This document shows positions 25,701 to 32,520 of a DNA stretch of 38,482 nucleotides, in pieces (within the stretch, counting starts at the first letter, position 1; every line of letters starts with the position of its first letter). Under the pieces are notes generated by a model. The model was not told the origin of the DNA, searched no databases, and worked only from the letters and a program-made list of their open reading frames with translations. The translations under genes were made by a program, and so were the position numbers. The stretch comes from Lachnospiraceae bacterium (GTDB lineage: Bacteria > Bacillota > Clostridia > Lachnospirales > Lachnospiraceae), in NCBI GenBank assembly GCA_910575005.1, contig CAJTCL010000012.1:104577-143058 (forward strand), read 5' to 3'.

Positions 25701-25934
25701 GATAATCTGCTCCAACACTTTTACTGTCAAGGGTTCAATATAAACCTCATCTGCAATTTCCTTATCGGTCATAATCGTTGCCGGATTAGAATTGACCAGC
25801 ACAACCTCCACGCCCTCCTCTTTCAGAGAACGACATGCCTGTGTCCCTGCATAGTCAAATTCCGCCGCCTGACCGATCACAATAGGACCGGAACCGATCA
25901 CTAACACTTTTTTGATATCTGGATTTTTTGGCAT
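22725..25934 (-). CDS. carB: Carbamoyl-phosphate synthase large subunit
   Basis: A 1069-residue enzyme making carbamoyl phosphate from bicarbonate, ammonia (delivered from CarA) and two ATP, for arginine and pyrimidine synthesis. It has the usual duplicated ATP-grasp halves: N-terminal KKVLVIGSGPIVIGQAAEFD and the second half KKVLVLGSGPIRIGQGIEFD, each followed by its own grasp domain (PRVSRSSALASKATGYP and PRSSRTVPYISKVTGIP). The C-terminal MGS-like regulatory domain (about 935-1069) includes the DKSRDGFLIRRNAIETG block. Length is normal. ATG 25934 overlaps the carA stop by one base (TAATG), so translation is coupled. Because only one carAB is in the window and no arg or pyr genes flank it, the pathway served cannot be decided. 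Confidence 0.97.
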   Translation of the reverse strand: MPKNPDIKKVLVIGSGPIVIGQAAEFDYAGTQACRSLKEEGVEVVLVNSNPATIMTDKEIADEVYIEPLTVKVLEQIILKEKPDSVLPTLGGQAGLNLGMELAESGFLDQHQVKLIGTTAETIFKAEDRQAFKDTMEKIGEPCAPSLVVHNVEDGIAFTNTIGYPVVLRPAYTLGGSGGGIAHNETELVDILTNGLRLSRVGEVLVERCIAGWKEIEYEVMRDAAGNCITVCNMENIDPVGVHTGDSIVVAPSQTLGDKEYQMLRTSALNIISELNITGGCNVQYALHPESFEYCVIEVNPRVSRSSALASKATGYPIAKVAAKIALGYTLDEIKNAITGKTYASFEPMLDYCVVKIPRLPFDKFITAKRSLTTQMKATGEVMSICTNFEGALMKAIRSLEQHVDCMRSYDFTSLSKKELLRQLEKVDDRRIWVIAEALRRGISYDEIHDMTMIDHWFIDKIAILVEMEERLEKEELTIDLLKEAKRIEFPDNVIARLTGKEEREIRDLRYANGITAAFKMVDTCAAEFAAETPYYYSCFGSENEAAKTSGRKKVLVLGSGPIRIGQGIEFDYCSVHCTWAFSREGYETIIVNNNPETVSTDFDIADKLYFEPLTPEDVESIVRLEQPDGAVVQFGGQTAIKLTESLMKMGVPILGTKAEDVDAAEDRELFDKILEQTEIPRAAGGTVFTAKEAKEVANRLGYPVLVRPSYVLGGQGMQIAYSDQEIEEFMEIINRIAQDHPILVDKYLQGKEIEVDAVCDGTDILIPGIMEHIERTGVHSGDSISVYPAPTISTKVKEKIVEYTRRLARALHVVGLINIQFIAMDEDVYVIEVNPRSSRTVPYISKVTGIPIVDLATQVIIGNTLKGLGYPVGLAPEAEYVAIKMPVFSFEKLRGAEISLGPEMKSTGECLGIGKTFDEALYKAFLGAGVVLPKYKQMIMTVKDADKPESVDIAKRFEALGYKIYATRSTAKYLQGHGVEARRINKISQESPNVMDLILGHKIDLVIDTPTQGRDKSRDGFLIRRNAIETGVYCITAMDTANALARSLEHADSTEKLNLIDIAKVKNI

Positions 25935-27004
25935 TATTGGTTCCCTCCCATCATATTGATAAATCGGTCAAATAAATATGCACTGTCCTGAGGCCCCGGA
26001 CATGCTTCCGGGTGAAACTGTACGGTAAAAATATTCTTTCCTGTATATTTTAATCCTTCATTTGTGCCATCATTGACATTGATAAACGCCGGAACTGCAA
26101 CAGAAGGAGCCAAATTGTCTGTATCTACCACATAACCATGATTCTGAGAAGAAATGTACACCCTTCCGGTTTCCAAATCCTTTACTGGATGGTTGCCGCC
26201 CCGATGCCCATATTTCATCTTATGAGAATCCGCACCATTGGCAAGCGCCATTAACTGGTGCCCTAGGCAAATCGCAAAAATTGGTGTATCTGACTGATAT
26301 AATTTCTTAATCTCCTGAATAATTTCCCCGCATTCTTTAGGATCTCCAGGCCCGTTGCTGAGCATAATTCCATCTGGCTTGTCGTTTAAGATTTCTTCCG
26401 CAGAAGTATGCGCCGGATAAACAGTCACTTGACATCCTCTGTCATTGAGAGATTTCGCAATATTTTGCTTTGCACCAAAATCCATCAGAGCAACCTTTTT
26501 CCCTTTGCCCTCCAATCGGAAAGGCTTGTCACAAGTTACTTGATCCACTACATTACCAGTGTTGTATTCCTTCAGTTTAGGAAGTACTTCTTCCAGACAA
26601 AACGCTTCGTTCGTAGTAATCATGCCATTCATGGTTCCCTTTTCTCTGAGAATTTTTGTCAATGCTCGGGTATCAACACCAGCGATACCTGGGATATCAT
26701 ATTTTGTCAAAAAGTCTTGTATGCTTCCCTGACAACGAAAATTGCTGGGCATCCTTGACAACTCTCTCACAATATAGCCATCTGGCCAAGGTTTCTTGGA
26801 CTCCATATCTGGTGTAATTCCATAATTTCCAATTAATGGGTATGTCATGACTACTGCCTGTCCAGCATAAGAGGGGTCTGTCAAAACCTCTAGATAACCT
26901 GTCATGGAGGTATTAAAAACTATTTCACTGACCACTTCTCTGGCAGAGCCGATGCTCGTTCCTTCAAACACGGTTCCATCTTCCAGTATTAGAAATGCTT
27001 TCAT
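25934..27004 (-). CDS. carA: Carbamoyl-phosphate synthase small subunit
   Basis: A 356-residue glutamine amidotransferase that hydrolyses glutamine and channels ammonia to CarB. The N-terminal CPSase domain starts MKAFLILEDGTVFEGTSIGS and has SMTGYLEVLTDPSYAGQ. The class I GATase domain has the nucleophile Cys in FAICLGHQ and the catalytic His-Glu in FHPEACPGP. The length is typical. A promoter at 27045-27073 gives a leader of only about 35 nt, too short for a PyrR attenuator, so control is probably by a DNA-binding repressor or by none visible. It is first in the carAB operon. Confidence 0.97.
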   Translation of the reverse strand: MKAFLILEDGTVFEGTSIGSAREVVSEIVFNTSMTGYLEVLTDPSYAGQAVVMTYPLIGNYGITPDMESKKPWPDGYIVRELSRMPSNFRCQGSIQDFLTKYDIPGIAGVDTRALTKILREKGTMNGMITTNEAFCLEEVLPKLKEYNTGNVVDQVTCDKPFRLEGKGKKVALMDFGAKQNIAKSLNDRGCQVTVYPAHTSAEEILNDKPDGIMLSNGPGDPKECGEIIQEIKKLYQSDTPIFAICLGHQLMALANGADSHKMKYGHRGGNHPVKDLETGRVYISSQNHGYVVDTDNLAPSVAVPAFINVNDGTNEGLKYTGKNIFTVQFHPEACPGPQDSAYLFDRFINMMGGNQ

Positions 27005-27044
27005 CTATTTACCGCCCTTTCTCTAATTTGCCTAAATTGCAAAA

Positions 27045-27073
27045 ATTCTACCATATTTCAAGCTTTTTTTCAA
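27045..27073 (-). promoter_or_regulatory. carAB promoter
   Basis: On the minus strand, TTGAAA (27073-27068), a 17-bp spacer, and TAGAAT (27050-27045), 41 bp upstream of the carA ATG. A second TATAAT with a TG extension is seen near 27105 on the same strand and could be an additional start point. The rest of 27005-27272 is AT-rich with no gene. Confidence 0.6.
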
Positions 27074-27272
27074 CCTTTGATCTATCTTTCTATCTAAAAA
27101 AATTATACACAGCACAACAAAATTTATCGTACAACAAACGATTAAAAACAAGCTTTGATCAACTTCTCCTATGTTTATAAAAAATTAAACTCTCAATAGA
27201 TATTTATTTCACGTACATAAAAGAAAAAGATCTTGCCTTATTTTTTATTCTCTTATACCTCATCTCTGCCCC

Positions 27273-29294
27273 TCAATACAAAAATAAATTTTCATTTATT
27301 AATGCTTCTCTGATCACTGCATATTCTTTTGATGACAGTCTAAAAATATTTGCCATTTCCAAATCCAATCGTTCATAATCTCTTAACACATCCTCTTCAG
27401 AAGACGGTTCTATTAGCTTTTCTATTAATTGTATTATATATCTTTGTTCTTCTTTTTCACATACAGGAATCGGAATTTGTTCAATATGAGAGCGTAAAAT
27501 CTTGATAGAATTAAATTTCTTCTTAAAATAGAATTGTGCCATCCTTGAATTAAGCACTGCCAAAATATATTTTATATCTATATCATTTAACTCTGGAATT
27601 AATAAATTACAACTGTTTAATGACAATGTTTGCTGATCGTCATATGCAAATACTAATTGACTGCAGATAAATCGATATAACAGCTTTGCAGAAGCTCTGT
27701 AATACCCCGTCGGCGCCACCTGCTGGAAACCCTCTGGCCGATATATCATATATCTGCCAGACTCCAAAAAATGAAATTTGCGCAAATCTTGCCCTCTTAA
27801 AACCATCTCATTTTCCATTGTCTTTTGATTGGTAACATATGCCTTATTATTTCCAGTGACAATTCCCAGCGCGAACTTTGCCCTACCCTCTAACGTTATC
27901 TTTCCTGGCACATTCTCAATCTTCTGCCATACCTTATATTCTTTATCTGTCATTGTAAAGTTAAAACTTTCTTTGTCAATTTCTCGTTCTTCTTTCATTG
28001 TATAAATACGTCTGCCGTCATTGACAGTCATACCAATACAGGAAAGGGGCATATGATTACACAACATCTGTAATATAATACAAGGACACTGTACCTGATC
28101 AAATACATTTCCTAAATACTCAAGATATTGAATCGAGTGATTCTTCATCAAGAGAGTACGAATGGGAAGATGTGATTTCACATTCAGAACGGCTTCCGGC
28201 AATACAAAGGATAAAACTCCATTTAATTTTAAATTAGAAAGTGCTTGTTCCAAAAACAAATCATATGCCTCAAGCGTTCCAGCTGATGCACAGATATATT
28301 TCTTTTTAAGCTGTATACTCTGTTCTTCCGAAAATTCATATCCCCACGGAGGATTTCCAATAATATAATCAAAATATTCTTTCTTTTCAAATGTCAAATA
28401 ATCATTGACAGTAATATGTTGATACAAAATATTGCGATCTTTCATATGATATTTTAATGCAAGATTAATTCTTGTGAGAAGTACACTAATCTGGTCTATG
28501 TCATTGCCATAAAGATATTCCATACCAGTCGCTTCCGGTATCTGCAGTAAAAAATTACCTGTTCCGCAACAAGGGTCTAAAATCTTCTTTTTTTTAATAT
28601 TATTTATATTTATTAATTCTTGAATTATTTTTTTCACTATGTTAGTGGGTGTAAAATATGTTCCTGCTGATTTTCGATCTCTACTGTCTTTACAGGAAAT
28701 ATATATCAAGCCCAATAGATCCTCTGATTCATGATACTGATATGCAATAGAAAAGAATTCTGGATGCTCTGCAAGATAAGAAAATATCTGTGTTTTCTCA
28801 ATCAATAAATCATTTATCAAAAACTCATAACCATGCAGAGAACAATCTTTTTTTAAATACTCCGCCAACACATTTGTTTCAGAAAAACCGCTAATATCTT
28901 CTCTCTGAATAAACATTTGCAGGGCACATTCTGCTAATATTAATCGAATTTCCATTTCATTTAATGGAAATCCTTTTACAAGTACTAACTCAATGAGCTT
29001 TTTTACTTTTTTTATATTACACGACCCTGGCAGAAGATAAGATTCATAAACTTTACTACCAGAAATATACTTTTTATTGCGTCTCTTTTTGAGCATGGCA
29101 CTTTTTCCAGATTTTATATCATTCTTTAATTGTTCAACATATGATCTTGAAAACAATGGCCTTCCTCTGTCATCGTCTGTCTGTGAAATAATTTTCCCGA
29201 GCTTCAACCAGTTTCTTCCAGTAGCAAATGACACAGAAATTTCTTCGCATAATTGTTTTAGAGTAATATAACTTTCAATATCCACTTCTGTCAT
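27273..29294 (-). CDS. Solitary gamma-class adenine-N6 DNA methyltransferase with HTH
   Basis: A 673-residue protein. Residues about 10-60 (YITLKQLCEEISVSFATGRN, then GRPLFSRSYVEQLK) form a MerR-like helix-turn-helix. The methyltransferase core has motif X GTYFTP (211-216), AdoMet motif I LDPCCGTGNF (239-248) and catalytic motif IV NPPW (314-317), an order typical of gamma-class adenine-N6 enzymes. The C-terminal half (from about 460) has the FALGIVTGNNKAYVTN and VLRGQDLRKFHF blocks of the TaqI-type specificity domain. ATG 29294 is preferred, 7 bp after the partner gene stop; the longer frame to 29369 overlaps that gene. No restriction nuclease is adjacent, so it is an orphan, comparable in layout to the sporulation-linked CamA-type enzymes of Clostridia. 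The target sequence is unknown. Confidence 0.85.
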   Translation of the reverse strand: MTEVDIESYITLKQLCEEISVSFATGRNWLKLGKIISQTDDDRGRPLFSRSYVEQLKNDIKSGKSAMLKKRRNKKYISGSKVYESYLLPGSCNIKKVKKLIELVLVKGFPLNEMEIRLILAECALQMFIQREDISGFSETNVLAEYLKKDCSLHGYEFLINDLLIEKTQIFSYLAEHPEFFSIAYQYHESEDLLGLIYISCKDSRDRKSAGTYFTPTNIVKKIIQELININNIKKKKILDPCCGTGNFLLQIPEATGMEYLYGNDIDQISVLLTRINLALKYHMKDRNILYQHITVNDYLTFEKKEYFDYIIGNPPWGYEFSEEQSIQLKKKYICASAGTLEAYDLFLEQALSNLKLNGVLSFVLPEAVLNVKSHLPIRTLLMKNHSIQYLEYLGNVFDQVQCPCIILQMLCNHMPLSCIGMTVNDGRRIYTMKEEREIDKESFNFTMTDKEYKVWQKIENVPGKITLEGRAKFALGIVTGNNKAYVTNQKTMENEMVLRGQDLRKFHFLESGRYMIYRPEGFQQVAPTGYYRASAKLLYRFICSQLVFAYDDQQTLSLNSCNLLIPELNDIDIKYILAVLNSRMAQFYFKKKFNSIKILRSHIEQIPIPVCEKEEQRYIIQLIEKLIEPSSEEDVLRDYERLDLEMANIFRLSSKEYAVIREALINENLFLY

Positions 29295-29301
29295 ATAAAT
29301 T

Positions 29302-29736
29302 TTATACCTTTTTATTAAATATAGATAAATCTTCGCTCTCTTCCATACTAAAGAATCTTTCCCGATCATTATGTGGGAATAACAACTCCATATAGAGATT
29401 TCCCAATAATTCCTTTACCGTATCTGTACTGACATCTGCAATTGGAAGTTCTTGTATCTCCATTTTTCCTAGATTAGAGAGTACTTCTTCTATTTGATGT
29501 TGATCTGGCACAGGCTTTTCCATCAACGGTACCGGAGACAACGGTTTTATATCTGTCTCTCTCTCCTTAGGTTGTAAAAGCTCCTTTGCCTCTGGGATTT
29601 TATAGACAATATTCTTACAGGTTTTTTCAAAGCACTCTGGATCATACTTTGAGAGATATTTTAAATCCTCCATCGTCAGAGTACGTTTGTTGTGAATTTT
29701 AATGTAGATATTTACTAGTCGTGTATCTTTACCCAT
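29302..29736 (-). CDS. Small partner protein of the orphan methyltransferase
   Basis: A 144-residue protein of unknown function. The N-terminal half is basic and helical (RLVNIYIKIHNKRTLTMEDL, then YDPECFEKTCKNIVYKIPEA). A Pro-rich linker (about 58-78) leads to an acidic C-terminal half (VKELLGNLYMELLFPHNDRE). No catalytic motif, membrane segment or signal peptide is seen. The start ATG 29736 has GAGAGGAGGGG upstream. Its stop lies 7 bp before the methyltransferase start, so they form an operon and probably work together, perhaps as a targeting or inhibitory subunit. That role is inference from gene order alone. A TTGCTT-16-TATAAT promoter precedes it. Confidence 0.75.
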   Translation of the reverse strand: MGKDTRLVNIYIKIHNKRTLTMEDLKYLSKYDPECFEKTCKNIVYKIPEAKELLQPKERETDIKPLSPVPLMEKPVPDQHQIEEVLSNLGKMEIQELPIADVSTDTVKELLGNLYMELLFPHNDRERFFSMEESEDLSIFNKKV

Positions 29737-29829
29737 AACAGCCCCTCCTCTCAGTCCCGCTTCTCTCCCTGCTTGAAAGCTTTTTACAATGATTTAAAAC
29801 TGTGCTTAGCATTCTATTTTCTTGTTTTA

Positions 29830-29857
29830 ATTATAACATGAGAAGTATGAAAAGCAA
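29830..29857 (-). promoter_or_regulatory. Promoter of the methyltransferase operon
   Basis: On the minus strand, TTGCTT (29857-29852), a 16-bp spacer, and TATAAT (29835-29830) with a TG one base upstream. The leader to the ATG at 29736 is about 90 nt, and includes AAGCTTT and a purine-rich stretch ending GAGGAGGGG. Confidence 0.55.
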
Positions 29858-29884
29858 CTCAAATGTCTCACATGCCAGATTCTT

Positions 29885-30754
29885 TTATAAGTATTTCCCT
29901 GTCTCCGCCTCAGAAAGCCCATAATTTTTAATAATTGCTGCTTTTATTTCTGCATCCCCAATCCCAAATTCCCGCAATGCCTCTACCATTCCACGAATTC
30001 CCTTTTCCATTCCTTCTTCCATACTCTCTCTGCGGATTCTTTCTTCTCTTAATTGCAGTTGTGGCTCCATCATTTCCAACAATGATTCAAACATACCTTC
30101 ATCCCCTTTCCATTCTTCCAATATCCATTTATTCGCTTCCAATGCCACTTCTAGTACTGATTCTGCCAGTTCCTTTTCGTATACCTCTGTCATTTGTTTT
30201 CTCTGTTCTAACAATTTTCGGATCTCTTCTGTCTCCAAATTTCGAGATAAGGATCTCAACCAGGTATGGCTCTTTTTCTCCAATTCCTTGGCTACCACTA
30301 TTTGGGTTGGAAACAAAACCTTTTCTTCTATGTAATAGATTCCCTTATATGGACTAGTTATGTTATAATTATGTTCTTTCAAATACTTGAAAAGCTCCTC
30401 TGGTTTCCCATATCGAATGATCGTCACTGTGATATCATCTGCTTTTCTCTCATCCAAGATTCTACCATAGGATTTATATAGACTCGCATATGCCCCTATC
30501 TTATAAAATACATCGATATCTAAATGATCTTCTGGTGATTTATATTCTATGATATTGTGCCCTCTGAAAAAAGCTCCTATCTCATTGGTAATCTGAACAT
30601 CTGATTCCTTCTTGATTACCAGCAGATCAATCTCCAGTGGTTTCCTGTTTAAATTATGTTCGCTCTCAAATTCCAAGTCATCCCTGTTTTCCATAAACTC
30701 TAAGTTCATGGCTGCTACAAATCCTGGATGCCACTGAATCTTACCTTTTTCCAT
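29885..30754 (-). CDS. Rpn-like PD-(D/E)XK protein, copy A
   Basis: A 289-residue protein. The N-terminal domain has a PD-(D/E)XK-type core: EIDLLVIKK with D43, and IIEYKSPEDHLDIDVFYKIG with E70 and K72. The C-terminal half is helical and charged (LEQRKQMTEVYEKELAES) and ends with a short MEEG-MEKG repeat and a GIGDAEIKAAIIKNYGLSEA tail. This plan resembles Rpn/transposase-like nucleases common in gut Clostridia, which are often wrongly annotated as 3-isopropylmalate dehydrogenase. The real role is not established; members are linked to recombination or mobile DNA. The upstream TGCTATAAT (near 30800) could be an extended -10. It is the downstream member of a tandem pair with copy B. Confidence 0.8.
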   Translation of the reverse strand: MEKGKIQWHPGFVAAMNLEFMENRDDLEFESEHNLNRKPLEIDLLVIKKESDVQITNEIGAFFRGHNIIEYKSPEDHLDIDVFYKIGAYASLYKSYGRILDERKADDITVTIIRYGKPEELFKYLKEHNYNITSPYKGIYYIEEKVLFPTQIVVAKELEKKSHTWLRSLSRNLETEEIRKLLEQRKQMTEVYEKELAESVLEVALEANKWILEEWKGDEGMFESLLEMMEPQLQLREERIRRESMEEGMEKGIRGMVEALREFGIGDAEIKAAIIKNYGLSEAETGKYL

Positions 30755-30835
30755 ACATATTACTCCGATAATGATTATTTTCTTACTATAAAAATTATAG
30801 CATATTTTCTCAATATCTTCTTTGCGAAATCATTA

Positions 30836-31741
30836 TTACAAATATTTTCTTGCATCCGCCTCAGAAAGCCCATAATTCTTAATAATTGCTGTCTTTATCT
30901 GTGCATCTCCTATCCCAAATTCCCGCAATGCCCCTACCATTCCACGAATTCCTTTTTCCATCCCCTTTTCCATTCCTTTTTCCATCCCCTTTTCCATTCC
31001 TTTTTCCATACTCTCTCTGCGGATTCTTTCTTCTCTTAATTGCAGTTGTGGCTCCATCATTTCCAGCAATGATTCAAACATACCTTCATCCCCCTTCCAT
31101 TCTTCCAATATCCATTTATTCGCTTCCAATGCCACTTCTAGTACCGATTCTGCCAGCTCCTTTTCGTATACCTCTGTCATTTGTTTTCTCTGTTCTAACA
31201 ATTTTCGGATCTCTTCTATCTCCAAGTTTCGAGATAAGGATCTCAACCAAGTATGGCTCTTTTTCTCCAATTCCTTGGCTACCACTATTTGTGTTGGAAA
31301 CAAAACCTTTTCTTCTATGTAATAGATTCCCTTATATGGACTAGTTATATTATAATTATGTTCTTTCAAATACTTGAAAAGCTCCTCTGGTTTCCCATAT
31401 CGAATGATCGTCACTGTGATATCATCTGCTTTTCTCTCATCCAAGATTCTACCATAGGATTTATATAGACTCGCATATGCCCCTATCTTATAAAATACAT
31501 CGATATCTAAATGATCTTCTGGTGATTTATATTCTATGATATTGTGCCCTCTGAAAAAAGCTCCTATCTCATTGGCAATCTGAACATCTGATTCCTTCTT
31601 GATTACCAGCAGATCAATCTCCAGTGGTTTCCTGTTTAAATTATGTTCGCTCTCAAATTCCAAGTCATCCCTGTTTTCCATAAACTCTAAGTTCATGGCT
31701 GCTACAAATCCTGGATGCCACTGAATCTTACCTTTTTCCAT
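30836..31741 (-). CDS. Rpn-like PD-(D/E)XK protein, copy B
   Basis: A 301-residue near-identical paralogue of the neighbouring copy A. About ten substitutions are visible, for example VQIANE against VQITNE and LEIEE against LETEE, plus changes near the C-terminus. It has the same D43, E70 and K72 core residues. It contains five MEKG units (DNA 30950-31009) against two in copy A, which accounts exactly for the 36-bp length difference. ATG 31741 follows CGGAGTAATATGT. The frame is open further to 31894, but that part lacks a binding site and includes the promoter, so it is not used. The upstream 56 bp, including the -10 box, are duplicated with the gene. Recent tandem duplication is likely. Confidence 0.8.
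   Translation of the reverse strand: MEKGKIQWHPGFVAAMNLEFMENRDDLEFESEHNLNRKPLEIDLLVIKKESDVQIANEIGAFFRGHNIIEYKSPEDHLDIDVFYKIGAYASLYKSYGRILDERKADDITVTIIRYGKPEELFKYLKEHNYNITSPYKGIYYIEEKVLFPTQIVVAKELEKKSHTWLRSLSRNLEIEEIRKLLEQRKQMTEVYEKELAESVLEVALEANKWILEEWKGDEGMFESLLEMMEPQLQLREERIRRESMEKGMEKGMEKGMEKGMEKGIRGMVGALREFGIGDAQIKTAIIKNYGLSEADARKYL
30950..31009 (-). repeat. 12-bp minisatellite encoding MEKG
   Basis: Five tandem 12-bp units (plus strand alternating TCCTTTTTCCAT and CCCCTTTTCCAT) encode five MEKG units in copy B. The matching place in copy A has two units, one changed to MEEG. The alternation of two unit variants suggests expansion in pairs of 24 bp. The array is in frame, so length changes would not break the gene. 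Confidence 0.85.
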
Positions 31742-31919
31742 ACATATTACTCCGATAATGATTATTTTCTTACTATAAAAATTATAGCATATTTTCTTAA
31801 TTTTACAACTAATTTGAGTTTCCCCATTTTGCAATTCATAGTACCAAAAGGGAACCGCCGCACTAACAGAAATAATAAGCTTAGTTTCGTTCAAAAGGTC
31901 TGAATATCTATTTTTAAGG

Positions 31920-31935
31920 GTTTCTGCATAGTTAC
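31920..31935 (-). other. Possible solo IS66-type terminus
   Basis: Read on the minus strand, GTAACTATGCAGAAAC (31935-31920) matches 14 of 16 bases of the left end of the element at 18439 (GTAACTATTCAGAACC). No second end or transposase was found nearby. It may be a leftover end or a coincidence. Apart from this and the duplicated promoter, 31742-32066 holds no gene that I can support. Confidence 0.3.
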
Positions 31936-32015
31936 TGCCATTTTATATATTCAAATTCTTTTGACATCTATACTTCCTTTCATTCCCTTATTTGATCGAA
32001 TCTATTTTCCATACA

Positions 32016-32058
32016 AAAATAATGGTGTAACAGATTATATAATAACTGCTACACCATT
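32016..32058 (-). terminator. Terminator after the zinc-ribbon membrane protein gene
   Basis: AATGGTGTA (32021-32029) pairs with TACACCATT (32050-32058), and inner CTG and CAG extend the stem. On the minus strand it is followed by ATTTTTG. It lies just after the stop at 32067. Confidence 0.7.
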
Positions 32059-32066
32059 ACACATTT

Positions 32067-32447
32067 TTATACTCTTTCTTGCCCACAGGAACATGTGCCC
32101 GTATAAAGCTGATTTCGTTTGCCACAAATCGGACACTTCCAAGTATTCTTATTGTCCTCTTCTTTCTCATCCTTTTTTTCTAATTGTCTCTTTAATTCAC
32201 TCATATTATATTCCATATAATCTATTCTATCCAATACCACAGAAATCCCAAACAATAAAAATGCCAGTGCAGAAGTAACAATTACTCCTCCTAAAAATAC
32301 CGAAATCGTAATTCCCCAATCCCTTTCTACATGGGTAGAAAACAAGACTTCCTTTGTAGACATACCTAAGACTTTCGCCAAATTAAAACTTCCAATCACC
32401 CCTAAAATTTCAATAATGCAGCCTAAATACTTACATATTTTTTCCAT
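32067..32447 (-). CDS. Small membrane protein with C-terminal zinc ribbon
   Basis: A 126-residue protein with two hydrophobic segments (about 6-26 and 46-70), a charged coiled-coil-like stretch (ELKRQLEKKDEKEEDN) and a C-terminal zinc-ribbon CPICGKRNQLYTGTCSCGQE with four Cys ligands. Its two membrane helices and cytosolic zinc ribbon recall small bacterial membrane adaptor proteins, but no specific function is known. The start at ATG 32447 (MEKICKYLG) has AAAGG at seven bases. An ATG two codons earlier (32453) lies too close to the site. It is followed by a terminator and separated by 73 bp from the upstream propeller-like gene. Confidence 0.7.
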   Translation of the reverse strand: MEKICKYLGCIIEILGVIGSFNLAKVLGMSTKEVLFSTHVERDWGITISVFLGGVIVTSALAFLLFGISVVLDRIDYMEYNMSELKRQLEKKDEKEEDNKNTWKCPICGKRNQLYTGTCSCGQERV

Positions 32448-32520
32448 ATCCATACCTTTCAGTTTTATTATAACAATGTTTCATCTTTGTGTTCTAGTAC
32501 AACTTTTTTGCTCAAGAGAG

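Larger units (their letters stand above)
29885..31797. repeat. Tandem gene duplication with its promoter
   Basis: Units 29885-30810 and 30836-31797 are nearly identical at the nucleotide level through gene and promoter, up to CATATTTTCT (30801-30810 and 31788-31797). A 25-bp unrelated junction separates them. Outside these limits both flanks differ. Confidence 0.85.

Noticed and set aside
27005-27272. PyrR or T-box leader before carA
   Set aside because: The best promoter leaves about 35 nt of leader and no anti-terminator/terminator pair was found.
30950-31009. Short repeats as a CRISPR array
   Set aside because: The units are 12 bp, contiguous, without spacers, and lie in frame inside a coding sequence.
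31742-31894. N-terminal extension of Rpn-like copy B
   Set aside because: It covers the duplicated promoter and binding site, and copy A has no equivalent extension.
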